Shown: positions 31,937 through 45,446 of the stretch, piece by piece
Numbering within the stretch: the first letter of the stretch is position 1
How the letters are laid out: the number at the start of each line of letters is the position of its first letter
Source of the DNA: Rhizoctonia solani
Lineage: Eukaryota > Basidiomycota > Agaricomycetes > Cantharellales > Ceratobasidiaceae
Assembly (NCBI RefSeq): GCF_016906535.1
Contig: NC_057374.1
Span: 1,798,001-1,862,000, forward strand
DNA: 64,000 nucleotides
Direction: 5' to 3'
Made by a program: the position numbers and the translations under genes
Notes under the pieces: generated by a model
Told to the model about the DNA's origin: nothing
Database searches by the model: none
The model's input: only the letters and a program-made list of their open reading frames with translations

Positions 31937-34900
31937 CTAATCCATCCAGTTGTTCATGTAAGTGGTGTGTTCGCGCTCTTGCCAAACTCGGAAGTCTTGT
32001 TGGCGATCGGAGATCGCGTAGTGATCTTCGATCCGCTTCTTCGCTGATGGCATCTGGATACCATAGCCGCTTAAGGAATTATTGGAGTTAAAATCAGAGT
32101 TCGAATGTAAATTAAGAATCTGAGCGCGGAAAGTTGAGAATAATGGGTAAGGCAATGCCTTAGTAAGGATGTTGGCCCAGTTATCATTCAAACGGATATA
32201 ATTGATAATAACGTTACCGTTGTTGGCAACGTCGCGAGCGAAATTAAATTTAATATCAATATGTTTCGGTCGCGGGTCGGCTAGAGGGTCGGAGAATGCT
32301 GCGATGAGAGCTTGATTGTCGTTAAAGATAATAGTCGGTGTATTGATCTCGTAGCCTAGACCTCAAAGGTTTTGCTGGGTTGTAAGTGTCGCAACAATAG
32401 CTTCAGCAACGGCATAGAACTTGGCTTCCTTGGTTGAGAGCGCAACTGAGTGTTGGCGCTTCAAAGCCCAAGCGATCGCTCCCCCTGCAAGCATAACGAC
32501 ATATCCAGATTGGGATTTACGTTCGCCGTCGTAGTCAGATCCCCAGTTAGCGTCGGCAAAGGTATATTTGATGAATTTACGACGTCCATTGTAAGTGATG
32601 CCGTCGTCGGCCGAGTTCGCTAGGAATACAATCAAGTGTTTGATCGAATTTAGGTGGGATTTTGTGAAGAAATGATTGGCAGAGGATAGAAGCGACACAG
32701 TAAATGCGATCTCAGGGCAAACAGTAAGTGCCGGCCATAGAAGAGCACCCATAGCAGTAGCATAGAAGCTAAGAGCGGCTGGGTCAGTTACACGAGGGCC
32801 GCGTTTCAGACCATGGGTAGCAGAGATTGGGTTGCGTTTGGGAGCTGCCTTGTTGAGTCCGAATCGAATGGCTAGCTGCTTGAGGTAGTCGGGCATCGAG
32901 ATCTTAAGAGTTTGCGTGTAACAATTATAGTCGACTTTCATACCCATAAAATGTCGAATTTTGCCTAAGTCTCGAGATGGGAATATCGCCATGATTTCAG
33001 ACTTGACCGTATTGAGTATTTTGTCGGTTGCGCACACCATTAAGTCATCGACATAGATGCCGAGATAGGTATATGCTTGGATTTGAGGGTTATACTCCCC
33101 CTCGCGAACGTCAAAGTACTCTTCTCGACGGAAAACACAGGGTTCGGTCGGGTGTGGCACATAGCCGATCAAACAAAGTTGCTCAGAATAGGCAATATTG
33201 AACATTCAAGGCGACTGTTTAAGCCCATAAACGGCCTTATGAAGGCGCATTACAAACTTATCACGCGGGTGATCAGGGTGTTTGTAGCCAGGGGGCATTT
33301 CCATGTAGATTTCTTCATCGAGCGGCGCGTTAAGAAATGCCGATTGAACGTCAATTTGATGAATTTTGAGGTTCTCTTTTACAGCAGTAGCCATTGTAGT
33401 GCAAATAATGTCAAGAGACGGAGTGGGTGAGTTGGTAAAGTTGTAGTTTTTACCGGGCTGCTGCGTGAAACCTTTCGCGACGATTCGAACCTTGTATGTA
33501 TGCGGTCTCCCTTGCTCATTGTGCTTAAGAGTGAATACCAGGCGTGAATCAACGACTAGTGAATCGTCGTCGGGGCGGTGAGAGAAGCTCCAGACGCCTT
33601 TTGCCCAAAAGGTGTCGATTTCCTTGTTGTATGCGGGCATCCAGAGTAGCCAGTCGGGCCCAGAGCGCGCTTCCTCAAATGTAGTTGGGATCGCGCTTTG
33701 CCCTTCGGCGCCGAGTAGGAAAGTTTCATGGGTAATATTGGGTAATGGCATTGTAAGATTAGAAGCGTAATTAAACACCTCAGCGCCGAATTCGGGTCGC
33801 ACAGGATTGATGAAGGGGCGAATATCGTCAAAAATTGAGTTTATGTCGGTTTTTGGTGAATGTATGCGGTCATAAGGAGACGCGCGACGACGAAGATAGC
33901 TAATGGGAAGAGTGGGGATAACGCCGCGAGAGCGAGCGGGGACAATACGTCCGACGAAGGATGGCTTTTCGTTCCCAATATCATAGATAGGGACGAATTC
34001 ATGAGTCTGATGCTTTGGGTAGGGCCATCCGAAGTTATCAGTTACTCGATCTTGCAAAGATTTATTAATATTTACCTTTTGCATCAATGTAACTAGTTCG
34101 CGGGTCGACTTATGCCATTCGGTGACGCTGAATGCCTCTTCAGTGGGTGTTTCAGGGCTTTCTTTAGGGTATAGAACCATTTCGCTGTCGGAACTATCGC
34201 TATCAGTGTCGGACATTTCATCGTCTGAATTAATAGAATTTTCACAATATTGTTGATCGCCCTCGAGGTTCATGCCTTGTAGTTTGGCGACGAGGCATCC
34301 GATCTGCTCGGGACGCTTGCCAGAGTCCTTGTTAAGTTGAAAGAACAGAGTCTTAGCGCTCGTCGATCGTGTAGTTTGTTTTTGACTTACTACATTGTCC
34401 AAACCAATTGGAACGGGGTTGAGACGAGTGGGTTGAGTAGTAGACATTGAAGGGTAAGATAATGGAGCAGTAAGATTCAAAGTAAGGGGACTTGGAGCAA
34501 TGGGTTCAACATCCTCAATTTTTGTTGGTTTTATATTGATTTCTGGGTCAACTTTGAGCTCTGAGTGAGGTATCTCAAAGTTAGGAGGCTGTATGCGTTG
34601 CGATTTCTTCGGCGACGTGGGTTTTGAGGGTTGAACAATAGATTTTGTGGGTATATACGCTCTTTCTGTTGTTACTTCGTATGGATTCGGGGTTAGATCC
34701 TCAGATGGGTCGTATAGATCACCCCAATGTTTGATATCTCTGGTAGAGATCCAATCCTCTTCCATCAACTCTTGCGGCTTAAGCATAGTATCGGCATCTT
34801 TCGGGAAGTATACATTCCGTGAATGTAGTACTTGTCGGCCGCCATCTAATATGTATTGGTAGCTATTGCCTTGGTTCTTGGCAATGCCCACAAAACAAGC

Positions 34901-37900
34901 TGGCTTTGTCTTTGGGTCTAATTTACCGCGCGATCCTGATTGGTCGAGTATCTGGACCGGTGCTCCGAACTTGTACAATGTGACAATGTTTGGCTTCTTT
35001 CCATAAAAGGCTTCATACGGTGTAATTAGCTTCCCATTAATATATGTTGGCGTGCGATTTTTAAGAAAGCACGCATATGCGGTACTTTCTTGCCACCAGG
35101 ATGGCGGAGCTTCGGCTTCAAACATCATGCATCATTTGTGGTCAAATAACGTGCGATTTAATCGCTCGGCGATGCCGTTCTGTGCCGGTGAATACGGCGC
35201 GGTCGTCCAAAGAATCGTTCCTTTGGATTCAAGGTGTTCTCGGAATTCTTTATGTACAAATTCCTTTCCATTATCGACTTGTAGCATCTTAATGACCGCG
35301 TTATGTTGTGTTTCTAAGAATTTTTCAAATAATTTGTAGTATCCTAACGCTTCATTCTTCTGTTGCATGAAATAGATCTTCGTGTATCGCGTCGCTACGT
35401 CTGTAAATGAGACATAATAGTAATTTCCTTGAAGCGATCGCATTCGAACTGGTCCTGCGACATCTGAAACAACTAAATCGCCGATTTTGGTATATTGGGT
35501 AAGCAATTGTTTTACAACGGGTTTTTGGCCTGATTTTCCTTTGATGCATGTCCTAGACGTCTGTAAGGACGTCAAGGGTGCGGGCGCTTACGGCCGTGTG
35601 ACTAATACAAAGTACCGCTTAAAGCGGCAAGGTTCTACCCTACGACGTACTAACTACTAACTACGGCGACGAGACGCTATAAGGCGTCGACGAACTACCT
35701 AAGTACAGCGGAGAGGACGCTTAAGGCGTGTAACTAAGTGTTTACTGGGCAGTAAGGCCCTCGTACAATGTGATGAAGCGACAAGAGGTAATCAACCTGG
35801 GTGTTACCATGGTCGGTGTGCCTCCTTATATATTCTACAGGTTTACTAATTACAAATGTACTATATCAATTACCGTATCAAATAAGAACCCCGCTCTGCA
35901 GTTGGCCTTACTCATGCATACGTGTCACTGACGTGTCATAGTGATGTCATCAGGTGGAGGTGGCTACGTATGCTGAGTAAGCGCGGAAGGGGACGTGGCT
36001 CGGCGCTTAGTGTATGATATAAGCGCCGAAGTCACGTGATTGAAAATGTCGTCCGTTCAACCTCGTTTAAAATCAAGAAAATCGGAATAAATTCCGTGGT
36101 ATTAATTGTGTCTACGACAATGCATGACTGACAATCGAACTTGTCATTATTGTCGATGATTTCCATTCCTTCGACGAGTTTTTCTTTGGCCATTTTCTTA
36201 ATCATATCTGTATTTATATGACCAAGAATATTATGCCATTCTTGTAATGTGTATGCGGTGAATACCCTTTCGCGCTTAATAGGGGTACATGCGACTTGAT
36301 ATAAACCTCCTGAGCCTATCTCGGAGATCTTTTGACCATGGAATACGAGTTCGTCATTAAGTGTCGCTTTAACCCCTAATTCATTCATCGAAATTTCTAT
36401 GCCGGGGTTGTTCTTTGTTACTAAAGATACCGACAGTAGGTTCGTCGGTGCTTCGGGGATATATGCGACATTCGACAATTTTAGTTTCTTTGTATTCGTT
36501 CATTTGCCCCTATGGTATGTTGGTTGAACTTCGAGTTCGACTTTTCCGATGTATTCGTAGGTACCGGCCGAATTTACTCCGTCGACGGTACCGTTAACTT
36601 TCTGTAAGTCAAACATACTGGTCTTATTGTTGCATACATGCGTGGTAGCCCCTGAGTCAGCTATCCACAGTTGCTTAATTGGCGTTGTTTGGGTTTGTGT
36701 AGGTATGGCCATCATACCATACTCGTCCTTTGCATTATTTATCGCTGCGTTCGTTTGTTGTGTTCGGCCGCGATTGCTATTGTATCGGCCTCGACCTCGG
36801 TGTCGGCCTCTGTAATTAGAATTACCGCAATTGTTTGAATTCGATCCTCGATTAAAATTGTTATTTCTATATTCTCCCCCTGAGGATCGACATTCAGAGG
36901 CCCAATGGCCCATTTTTCCGCAGTTATGGCATTGTCCGGGTTTCTTTCCAGAAATGAAATTGCCGTTCGGTTTAGGAAAACGCATTGCTTGATCGCGATT
37001 GAACATCCCGGATTCCCCTTTTGGAGCGGTCTCGCCTTTCAGGCGTGCTTCTTTGGCAAGAAGCCGTTCGGTAACAGTCCAAACCATTTTCTTTCTATTT
37101 TCGGTAGTGATTGCAGCTGTCGTGCCTTGCTCATATTCAACCGGTAATGTCTGAATAACCGGTTTCCACGAGGCCGGTAATGACCCAATTAGGAGTGTTA
37201 TCCACTCCTCCTCGTTCCATCTTGATGCATCGCCCAAAATGCGTTGCATCGTCTCGAATTTGGTACGTAATTTCCTAATGTGGTGTTCGAGGCTATCGCC
37301 TTCGGTCATTCGTATATTATCAAGCTTTTGCCGCTGGAACAATTTTGCTAGCATTCCATGTACCTCGAACATATCTTTGAGTTTGTCCCATGCCTCTTTC
37401 GCTGTAGTACATGACATAACGTGAATATATGCGCTTTGGTCAACGCAACTCCGTATAGTAATTAGTGCGTTTCGATCGTCATCGGCCCATGTCGTGTCTG
37501 TTTTATGAGCATTTATATAATCGTCATTTATGTGTCCAGATAGTTTTAATTGGAACAATAAATCATTTATTTTTGACGACCATACAGCATAATCGTCCGA
37601 TCCCTTAAGCGGGGAAATTTTCTGGACAATAACCTTCTTGCTAATAGAAGGTGCTGACAAAGATGTAGCAGCCGAAGTTGTGGCTCCAGAGGAAGCCATT
37701 GGACGAGGTGGTGGTATGGGCGTTTGCAAGCCTTGAGGTAACGGTGGTAAAGGTGCTGGGGGCTGACTAAAGACGAATTGAGGCGGGGCTTGCTGTGCTA
37801 CACACGATACCGGGGGTGTGGGTAGTGTGCTTGAGCTCGCTGTTGATGGTTGAGCGAAGCTTGGTAAGCTTGAGCTGGGGATTGCCCTAAACGGGAACCT

Positions 37901-38080
37901 GAAACGACTTGACGGTGGTAATTGATCGTCTGAGGCGGTAGAATCGAATGATTCGTCGTGCGAACCTTGTACTAAATCGGATAAGTGAGCTGTCGGCTCT
38001 GGGTCTTCGTAAGTAGGATGAAAATCCTCGTCTTCTACGTCAGTCGGGGGATGTATTGTTTCCTCCGACGAATCTGACAT
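31937..38080 (-). pseudogene. Copia gag-pol polyprotein, disrupted
   Basis: One frame runs from ATG 38080 to 31937. Gag has a UBN2-like domain and the knuckle CHNCGKMGHWASEC (near residue 380). Protease has the active site WIADSGATTHVC (near residue 475). The gag-pre-integrase segment contains EWHNILGHIN. Integrase shows the DDE residues (D in VSDVAGP, D in LQVDNGKEF, E in AERLNRT). The RT catalytic motif is YVDDLMV, and RNase H has LSTKEAKFYAVAEA. TGA codons interrupt the frame at 36500-36502, 35132-35134, 33206-33208 and 32363-32365, and a solo LTR is inserted at 35549-36119. The insert plus its 5-bp duplication is 576 nt, a multiple of three, so all segments remain in one frame. No frameshift was found. 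Confidence 0.93.
35549..36119. repeat. Nested solo LTR of another retrotransposon
   Basis: This 571-bp insertion starts TGTCCTAGAC and ends GTCTACGACA (near-perfect terminal inverted repeat, TG...CA) and is flanked by ATGCA on both sides (35544-35548 and 36120-36124). It interrupts the copia frame exactly between the gag-pre-integrase CxxC region and the integrase. Its left half holds a regular series of short perfect stem-loop sequences. The family is unknown; the orientation cannot be told. Confidence 0.88.
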
Positions 38081-38115
38081 GCACTAGTATAGATTTCAAG
38101 GAGTTACAAACCACC

Positions 38116-38128
38116 GGGGCTCATAACC
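38116..38128 (-). other. Primer-binding site, initiator tRNA-Met anticodon-arm type
   Basis: Directly inside the 5' LTR the minus strand reads GGTTATGAGCCCC. It is complementary to GGGCTCATAACC, the anticodon stem-loop of fungal initiator tRNA-Met, rather than to a tRNA 3' CCA end. Drosophila copia primes in this way with a cleaved half-tRNA. Confidence 0.75.
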
Positions 38129-38420
38129 TGTTGAAAAATATAGAGTAGATATAATGATATACCTACTCAGCTTCTTAGCGAGTGCAGTGGGACCGTGTCC
38201 AACTCACGGTATAACGGGTAGTAAGATAGTAAATTGGAATAAGTCTTGTACCTACATTACGAGTCTTTATATATGCGTACGAGTGGCAAAAAACGAGTCA
38301 TTAACTAAGTCATACTGAATAAGTCATACTTAACGAGTCACGCATATACTAAGTCATTAACATCGTGTACTTAGTAATCGTGCTCGTATTTATATTACAA
38401 ATTTACATTATTATTCAACA
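38129..38420 (-). repeat. Right LTR (5' LTR of minus-strand copia element)
   Basis: 292 bp, TGTTGAA...TTCAACA, one mismatch to the left LTR. Followed by the TCAAG duplication at 38421-38425. Confidence 0.95.
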
Positions 38421-38425
38421 TCAAG

Positions 38426-38853
38426 GACATGTAGGAAACTCTTCTCTGAGCATAATCTTAAAGGTAGGATGGGTTGGACTCGGCACACCGGATGCGCAAT
38501 AAAGTCGGTCTACAATCCAATTAAAATCAAGCACACCACAAAAATAGATTATCATGATCTAGTGAACGGGCTGAACGCGGTACCTCTGTAGCGAAACTCT
38601 AAGGGCTAGAGACGGCCAGCATATTCTTGCTCTGGCTCCCGTTCTGCGGCTTCGTTGACGCACATCACCTACAACATGACGTTCTCCAGGAATCTTTGTC
38701 GGAGGCCTACTTAAGAATCCAACCTGTAGCTTCTTTGTTAAACAGCAGTTCACAGCAATAAACTGGGTGAAATACCCCAAACTATGTGTTGTATTGGTAT
38801 TCTTGCATAAACAAGTACTCATTAATATATTCCTCCATCTACATCTGAACTAG
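38426..38853. other. 3' flank of the V-ATPase gene
   Basis: No supported gene. An 87-codon minus-strand frame here lacks family similarity and more likely lies in 3' untranslated sequence. Confidence 0.45.
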
Positions 38854-40863
<2,010 letters not shown>

Positions 40864-40996
40864 CGTGGGCGCGTCCAAGTATGGGTACGAGTACGAGTTT
40901 GGGCTGTCCAGGACAGGGGCTCAGCTCAGGGTTGAGTGGCGTGTTTGTTAAAGTTTGGAGACGAAATGTGCATACAAATTACTATATAATAAACAA

Positions 40997-42537
40997 CTAA
41001 TCGAATACGATCTTTTTACCTTGGGGAACAGCCGCAATAGACTCCTTATACTTGAGCTTTTGTTTTGCTATCCAACTTGGGTGTATCGCCTTTTCTTCCT
41101 TCTCTTTCTTTGGAAGCCGCTGCTGCCATCCTGAGTCCTGAGTGGTTGGAAGAGGAGCTGGCGGAGGACGAACTCGACCACCTCGTCCGGCGGGTGGGCC
41201 TCCTCGGGACATTCTAGAACTTCCACCTCGCTTTTCGCCAGTTGAATGAGCCACTCTTCCTGTACCTGCAGCGAGTCCTCCTCGGTCCCTACCCCTACCC
41301 CTCCCTCGAGCGGCCGCCTCTTCTCTCGCTTTCTTAACGTGATTCGCATTCTTTCCATATTTCTTTTCCCATATCCTATAAATTCTTAATAAATAATTGA
41401 TATCCAGAAATTTTGAATAGTACTCACGCTTTCCTCGCTCTTTGTCCCCTGCGGTTCTTTCTCTCTGGTGCAACATCCGCGTCCTCAATATCTGAACCGT
41501 CCGAATTCCCACGAATAAATCCAGAAGCCAAAGATGGAAGAAATCTCGACTCTGTTTTGTTTGCAGTTTTGGTTTGTTTCTTTGGAGGCGAGTTTGAGCT
41601 TGTGGATGATGCGGATGGAGAAACATCACGCCGAACGTTTCCATCGCTGTCCACACTCCCAGACTCCCACGAAGCACCATCATCAGCTTCCTCCTCCCCC
41701 TCGTCCAACACAATGCTATCAGTTTCGGAAGATGAATCCGAGTAGTGTCCTTGAGGAACGCTATCGAGTGGGATCCTGAGCTTTGAGAGCGCAGACTCCA
41801 GCACAGCCGAGTTAGAGGTATCGCTTTCGTCTTCTTCGTTTTCGCCTTCGTTCTCATCCCGAATACCCTCCCACTCTACTTCATCATCATCCTCTTCAGA
41901 TGAACCCTTTTGTTGGGGCTCCTTCTCTTCAGTAGGTTCGACCAGCTCCTTTAAATCAGTACACAACCTCCCTACTTCTCCCGCTAAAATCTTAGAGCTG
42001 AGCACAGCCTGTTTTGCCTCTCCTGTTATACTTTCGAACGACGGAATATCGACTTGAGCCAATGCAGATTGAATGATTGAGTTTTCTGAAAGTGTCTTGA
42101 TCTTTTGAATCTTCCGAGAGAGCGAGATACGTGCAAGTGCGGCATGATCTAGGGCCTATCAAATTATCGATAAATGTCAGAGGAGAGAGAGGCATGATAT
42201 ATACCTTTGCAGCCTCCAATTTATTCTCCAACCCCGGGACATCACCTGGCGCTTTCTGCCTAGCATCTTTAAGCTTCTTCACAGTTCGTTGAACTTCAAA
42301 CGCCTTGGCTTTCTTTGCAGCTTGGGTGGCTTCTTTGAAGCTGTGATGCTAGTACGGTCTACAGATATGAGTTCAAGTAACCAAGTCCAACGAATTTAGC
42401 TGACCAGTTTGCCCGTTATCCTTTTCTGAAGACCTTCGTCATCAAGCTAAGTTATCAAAAGCTAAGATTTCTTTGTGCTTAGTTTACTAGAGACCTCCTA
42501 CCAGCTCAGCATCTCGCTTTCGTTTCTGACCAGCCAT
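40997..42537 (-). CDS. bud22: BUD22/SRFBP1-like ribosome biogenesis protein
   Basis: This is a predicted nucleolar protein of the BUD22 family, linked in yeast to 18S rRNA maturation and small-subunit biogenesis. The start at 42537 gives MAGQKRKRDAEL. A helical N-terminal region (AKKAKAFEVQRTVKKLKDARQK, ARISLSRKIQKIKTLSEN) is followed by a long acidic Ser/Glu/Asp stretch. The diagnostic C-terminal block reads NRRGQRARKA|IWEKKYGKNANHVKK and, after a Gly/Arg-rich RGRGRGRDRGG segment, IHPSWIAKQKLKYKESI and the terminal GKKIVFD. The RNRRGQRAR...WEKKYG signature and final IVFD are the strongest support. Five or six exons are present. Its 5' end faces the ZIP transporter gene across ~400 bp. Confidence 0.87.
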
Positions 42538-42939
42538 GATGGAAGTGGAAAGTATTGATCAATCCAAATTCCCAAAACTTGCCAGGATCACGATCTAATC
42601 TTATCTGGCATTCACGCCGGGCGCGTAACTCAATCTCTGGCTCGTGATCGCGACCATAACTTCCATGCTTCCTTCATTCACTTTGATATTTATATAATAT
42701 TGCGCTGCGGCGAGTAACCAACTTGCCTTCTGGAGCAAGATATAAACTCCTCTGATTGTACACGTGGGAGCATAGTCCCGACCTGCCACCCTCCATCCCA
42801 GCTCTTACCGGGTCGAACTCGCAGCTCCTTTGGCCTGAACCACTTGTACGGAGTTACTTCGGGCACCTTTTTGGGCATTAATCTAAATCTTGATTGTCGA
42901 ACTATTCTCCGAGATTTTCAAAGGCTTAACTCTACTACG
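42538..42939. promoter_or_regulatory. Divergent promoter region (bud22-like / ZIP)
   Basis: This ~400-bp interval between two divergently transcribed genes must contain both promoters. No specific factor site could be named. Confidence 0.45.
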
Positions 42940-44125
42940 ATGGGTCTCATTCAACTTGTTATAATGTGCACTCTCCTGGGTGGCGCATCATTCGGCCTCG
43001 GCCTTCTCCCACTAATATTAACATTCTCGAGTAGGTTTGACCATCCCCTCCTGACACTACAAAACTTGACCAAATCTCACAGAAACCCGAATCTCCCAAA
43101 TTTCTACAATCGGCACAGGTCTGCTCCTTGGGGCAGCAATGGGCATCGTCATACCTGAAGGGATCGAGGCACTTCACCACGCAAACGAATCAACCCGGAC
43201 CTCTGAGAAAGGTGAAGACGAAGTACCTACGCGGACCATTGCACTCTGTCTTTTATCGGGGTTCACTCTGATGCTCGCTGTTGAACAACTCATCGCTCCT
43301 TCGGGACATCAACACCATCCCGCACCCCCACTTTCTGTAACAGTCTTTGACGAGGACGACATTGAGCAGCTCGAGCTGGGTCCGGCTCCAGGCGATCAAT
43401 ACCCCGATCCGCTAGTGGATGCCACCGGAAGACGAAGATCGGTGGATAGTATCAGTCTTAACGCACGAAATGGTACCGACGGAGTCAAACGAAATAGGAA
43501 TAGTTCCAATGGGGACGTCTTCGGAACTTCAAAAGACGGGAATCCGAATGCCATTACTCTGGGGTGATCATTCATTCGATAGCAGACGGTCTCGCACTTG
43601 GTGCAAGCGCACGGAGCGGCCAGAATGCGTTGGAGGCGATTGTATTCTTGGCCATCATTGTCCATAAAGGTGAGTTAGCATCTAGACTTGTCACGTCTTG
43701 ATACTAATTGCGGGGTGTAGCTCCGACAGCATTGGCACTTTCTACGGCTCTCATGCCCCATCTCCCACGTCAATCCGTCAAACGACATACCACAGCTTTC
43801 GCTCTAACTTCTCCCTTGGCAGCTCTGATGACATACTTTTTAATCGAGTTTTTGGGAGAACATGACTCGCTAGCAAAGTGGACAGGAATCGCATTGTTAT
43901 TCTCTGTAAGCCCCCTCCCAATCAATTGCTGTCTTCGTCACGCTCATGGTATATGCGTAAAAGGGCGGAACTTTCTTGTATGTTGCGACTGTTCTTCAAC
44001 CCGTTTCCGGTCATGGAAATCAAGAAAGTGAACTCAAGCCAGGGGTAAGAGTGCTACTCACCGTGCTCGGGATGTTCTTCCCGTTCATTGCGGGAGGTAT
44101 TCTTGGACATGGTCACGAGCACTAA
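42940..44125 (+). CDS. ZIP-family metal transporter (SLC39A9-like) with an apparent frameshift
   Basis: This is a predicted zinc (or related divalent cation) transporter, probably of the Golgi/endomembrane system. Exon 1 gives MGLIQLVIMCTLLGGASFGLGLLPLILTFS. Exon 2 gives STIGTGLLLGAAMGIVIPEGIEAL, a long polar loop and NAITLG. The conserved metal-binding helix then reads IIHSIADGLALGAS, but in a different frame: within CTGGGGTGATC at 43559-43567 one base is missing relative to the family. Downstream exons give IVFLAIIVHK|APTALALSTALM, GGTFLYVATVLQPVSGHG and end GGILGHGHEH. Either the assembly lost a base in the G run or this allele is broken. The SLC39A9-type ITLG-x-IIH...ADG pattern makes the subfamily assignment good. 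Confidence 0.87.
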
Positions 44126-45446
44126 ATTATATTTTTTCGGGATGATTTTTTATGCCAAACTTTGCTATTCGATTTTCGTTATTTTGAAGTCTTTTTGGTA
44201 TGTTAGATTGGTAGATATATACAATGAACTTGTAAAAGCAAGTGTTCCAAACCACTAGACCTTGGCTTACTTTATTCGACCCCAGCAACTTCATTGTAGA
44301 CCGAGCTTGCTTCCGCTCAAGCAATTCATTTTTCAGTTCTAATGTACATACCGGCGTATTCAAGCAAGTACATTTACTTCGCTCACCAGCACAGTTTGTC
44401 TATACTGATCCGCATCAAAAAAAAGACAGATACAAACTGCATTAGAACGTACCTGTGCCATATAAAGCGTCATCAGAAGCCAAGAAATCGACAACTGCTG
44501 CAACTTCCTCCAGAGCGCCTCAGTTGTCTGAACTCGAGTGCATATTTTCCCCGTATGTATTAAGTATGTCACAACTGAATCTATTTTATATACATCGGGG
44601 GTGTTGTATCTAGTCCGAGTTTCTACCGTTTGTATTGAACGGCCGACCTTGATAGCCTGTACCGGAGAACAATCTCGATTTGTTACCTTTTATGTACTAC
44701 CAAACTACCAAGTTTTATGTGATTTTTGCTGAAAGCCCGAGCTATAGGAGCGTGTCGAAGCAAGTTCAGTGGTACCAGAACGGGCCGCTTCTAATATGAA
44801 CTGGCAGGGCAGATTGGTGCGTACTTGCTGGCTGAGGTAAAAGGAATCGACTACTCCATAAAGCAACCGATCTCCGTGTGTTCTCTCTAAATCTGATTGT
44901 TTTCGGGAGCGGCTCATATTTATGCTGCAATGCACAGACCATATATAGGCATGTATTGGATAGACAGCCCGATTAGGCCTTGGTGAGACTGAGATCTTCC
45001 GGCTGCCTCGGACATTGGTCGACTCACAAGCCCCGGGAATCCCACTCAAACCAGTCTATCACGTCAATCGTATTTTAGCCATTTTCAGTGGCTCATATTG
45101 ATCTCTTGTGTGTATTTATTGGATAAAATAACCACGTACAATTACTCTTAGCCCAAGGTTGGTAAATTTGGATGGATGCCATTGCTTGTATTGCCGTCGA
45201 ACACTTCGATCTTATTATATAAATCCAACAACGGTTTCTCTTGCTCTTCTTTGCCTATGCTTCGGTGCAACCAAATTTGAATATGATCCCATGCCGGCAA
45301 TTCAGCACACGTTTACGACTCAATGATGCTTCGAATTTGGTGGGGGTAACTAAACATTTGACCACGACAAGCTTAAGAGCACACGTTTCGGGGAGAACAT
45401 AAATAATCCTGTCCGTTTTTCTCGCCTCTGAGCTCCAGATCTGAAA
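44126..45446. other. Intergenic region
   Basis: About 1.3 kb between the ZIP gene and the aspartic protease. AT-rich, no recognisable gene. A CATAAATA sequence near 45395 may be the TATA element of the protease gene. Confidence 0.45.

Larger units (their letters stand above)
31624..38420 (-). mobile_element. Ty1/copia LTR retrotransposon with nested solo LTR
   Basis: The element is 6,797 bp, oriented on the minus strand, and bounded by 292-bp LTRs and a TCAAG target-site duplication. The order is gag with zinc knuckle, protease, gag-pre-integrase, integrase, reverse transcriptase, RNase H; integrase before RT defines copia. The LTRs differ at one base in 292, so insertion was recent. The copy is nevertheless dead: four in-frame TGA codons and a 571-bp solo LTR interrupt the polyprotein. 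Confidence 0.95.

Noticed and set aside
38559..38822. 87-codon minus-strand frame near the V-ATPase gene
   Set aside because: No family similarity, and it lies just downstream of the V-ATPase stop codon, where 3' UTR is expected.
41424..41857. Separate genes on the plus strand opposite the BUD22-like acidic region
   Set aside because: Long plus-strand frames are shadows of the biased Ser/Glu/Asp coding sequence on the minus strand.
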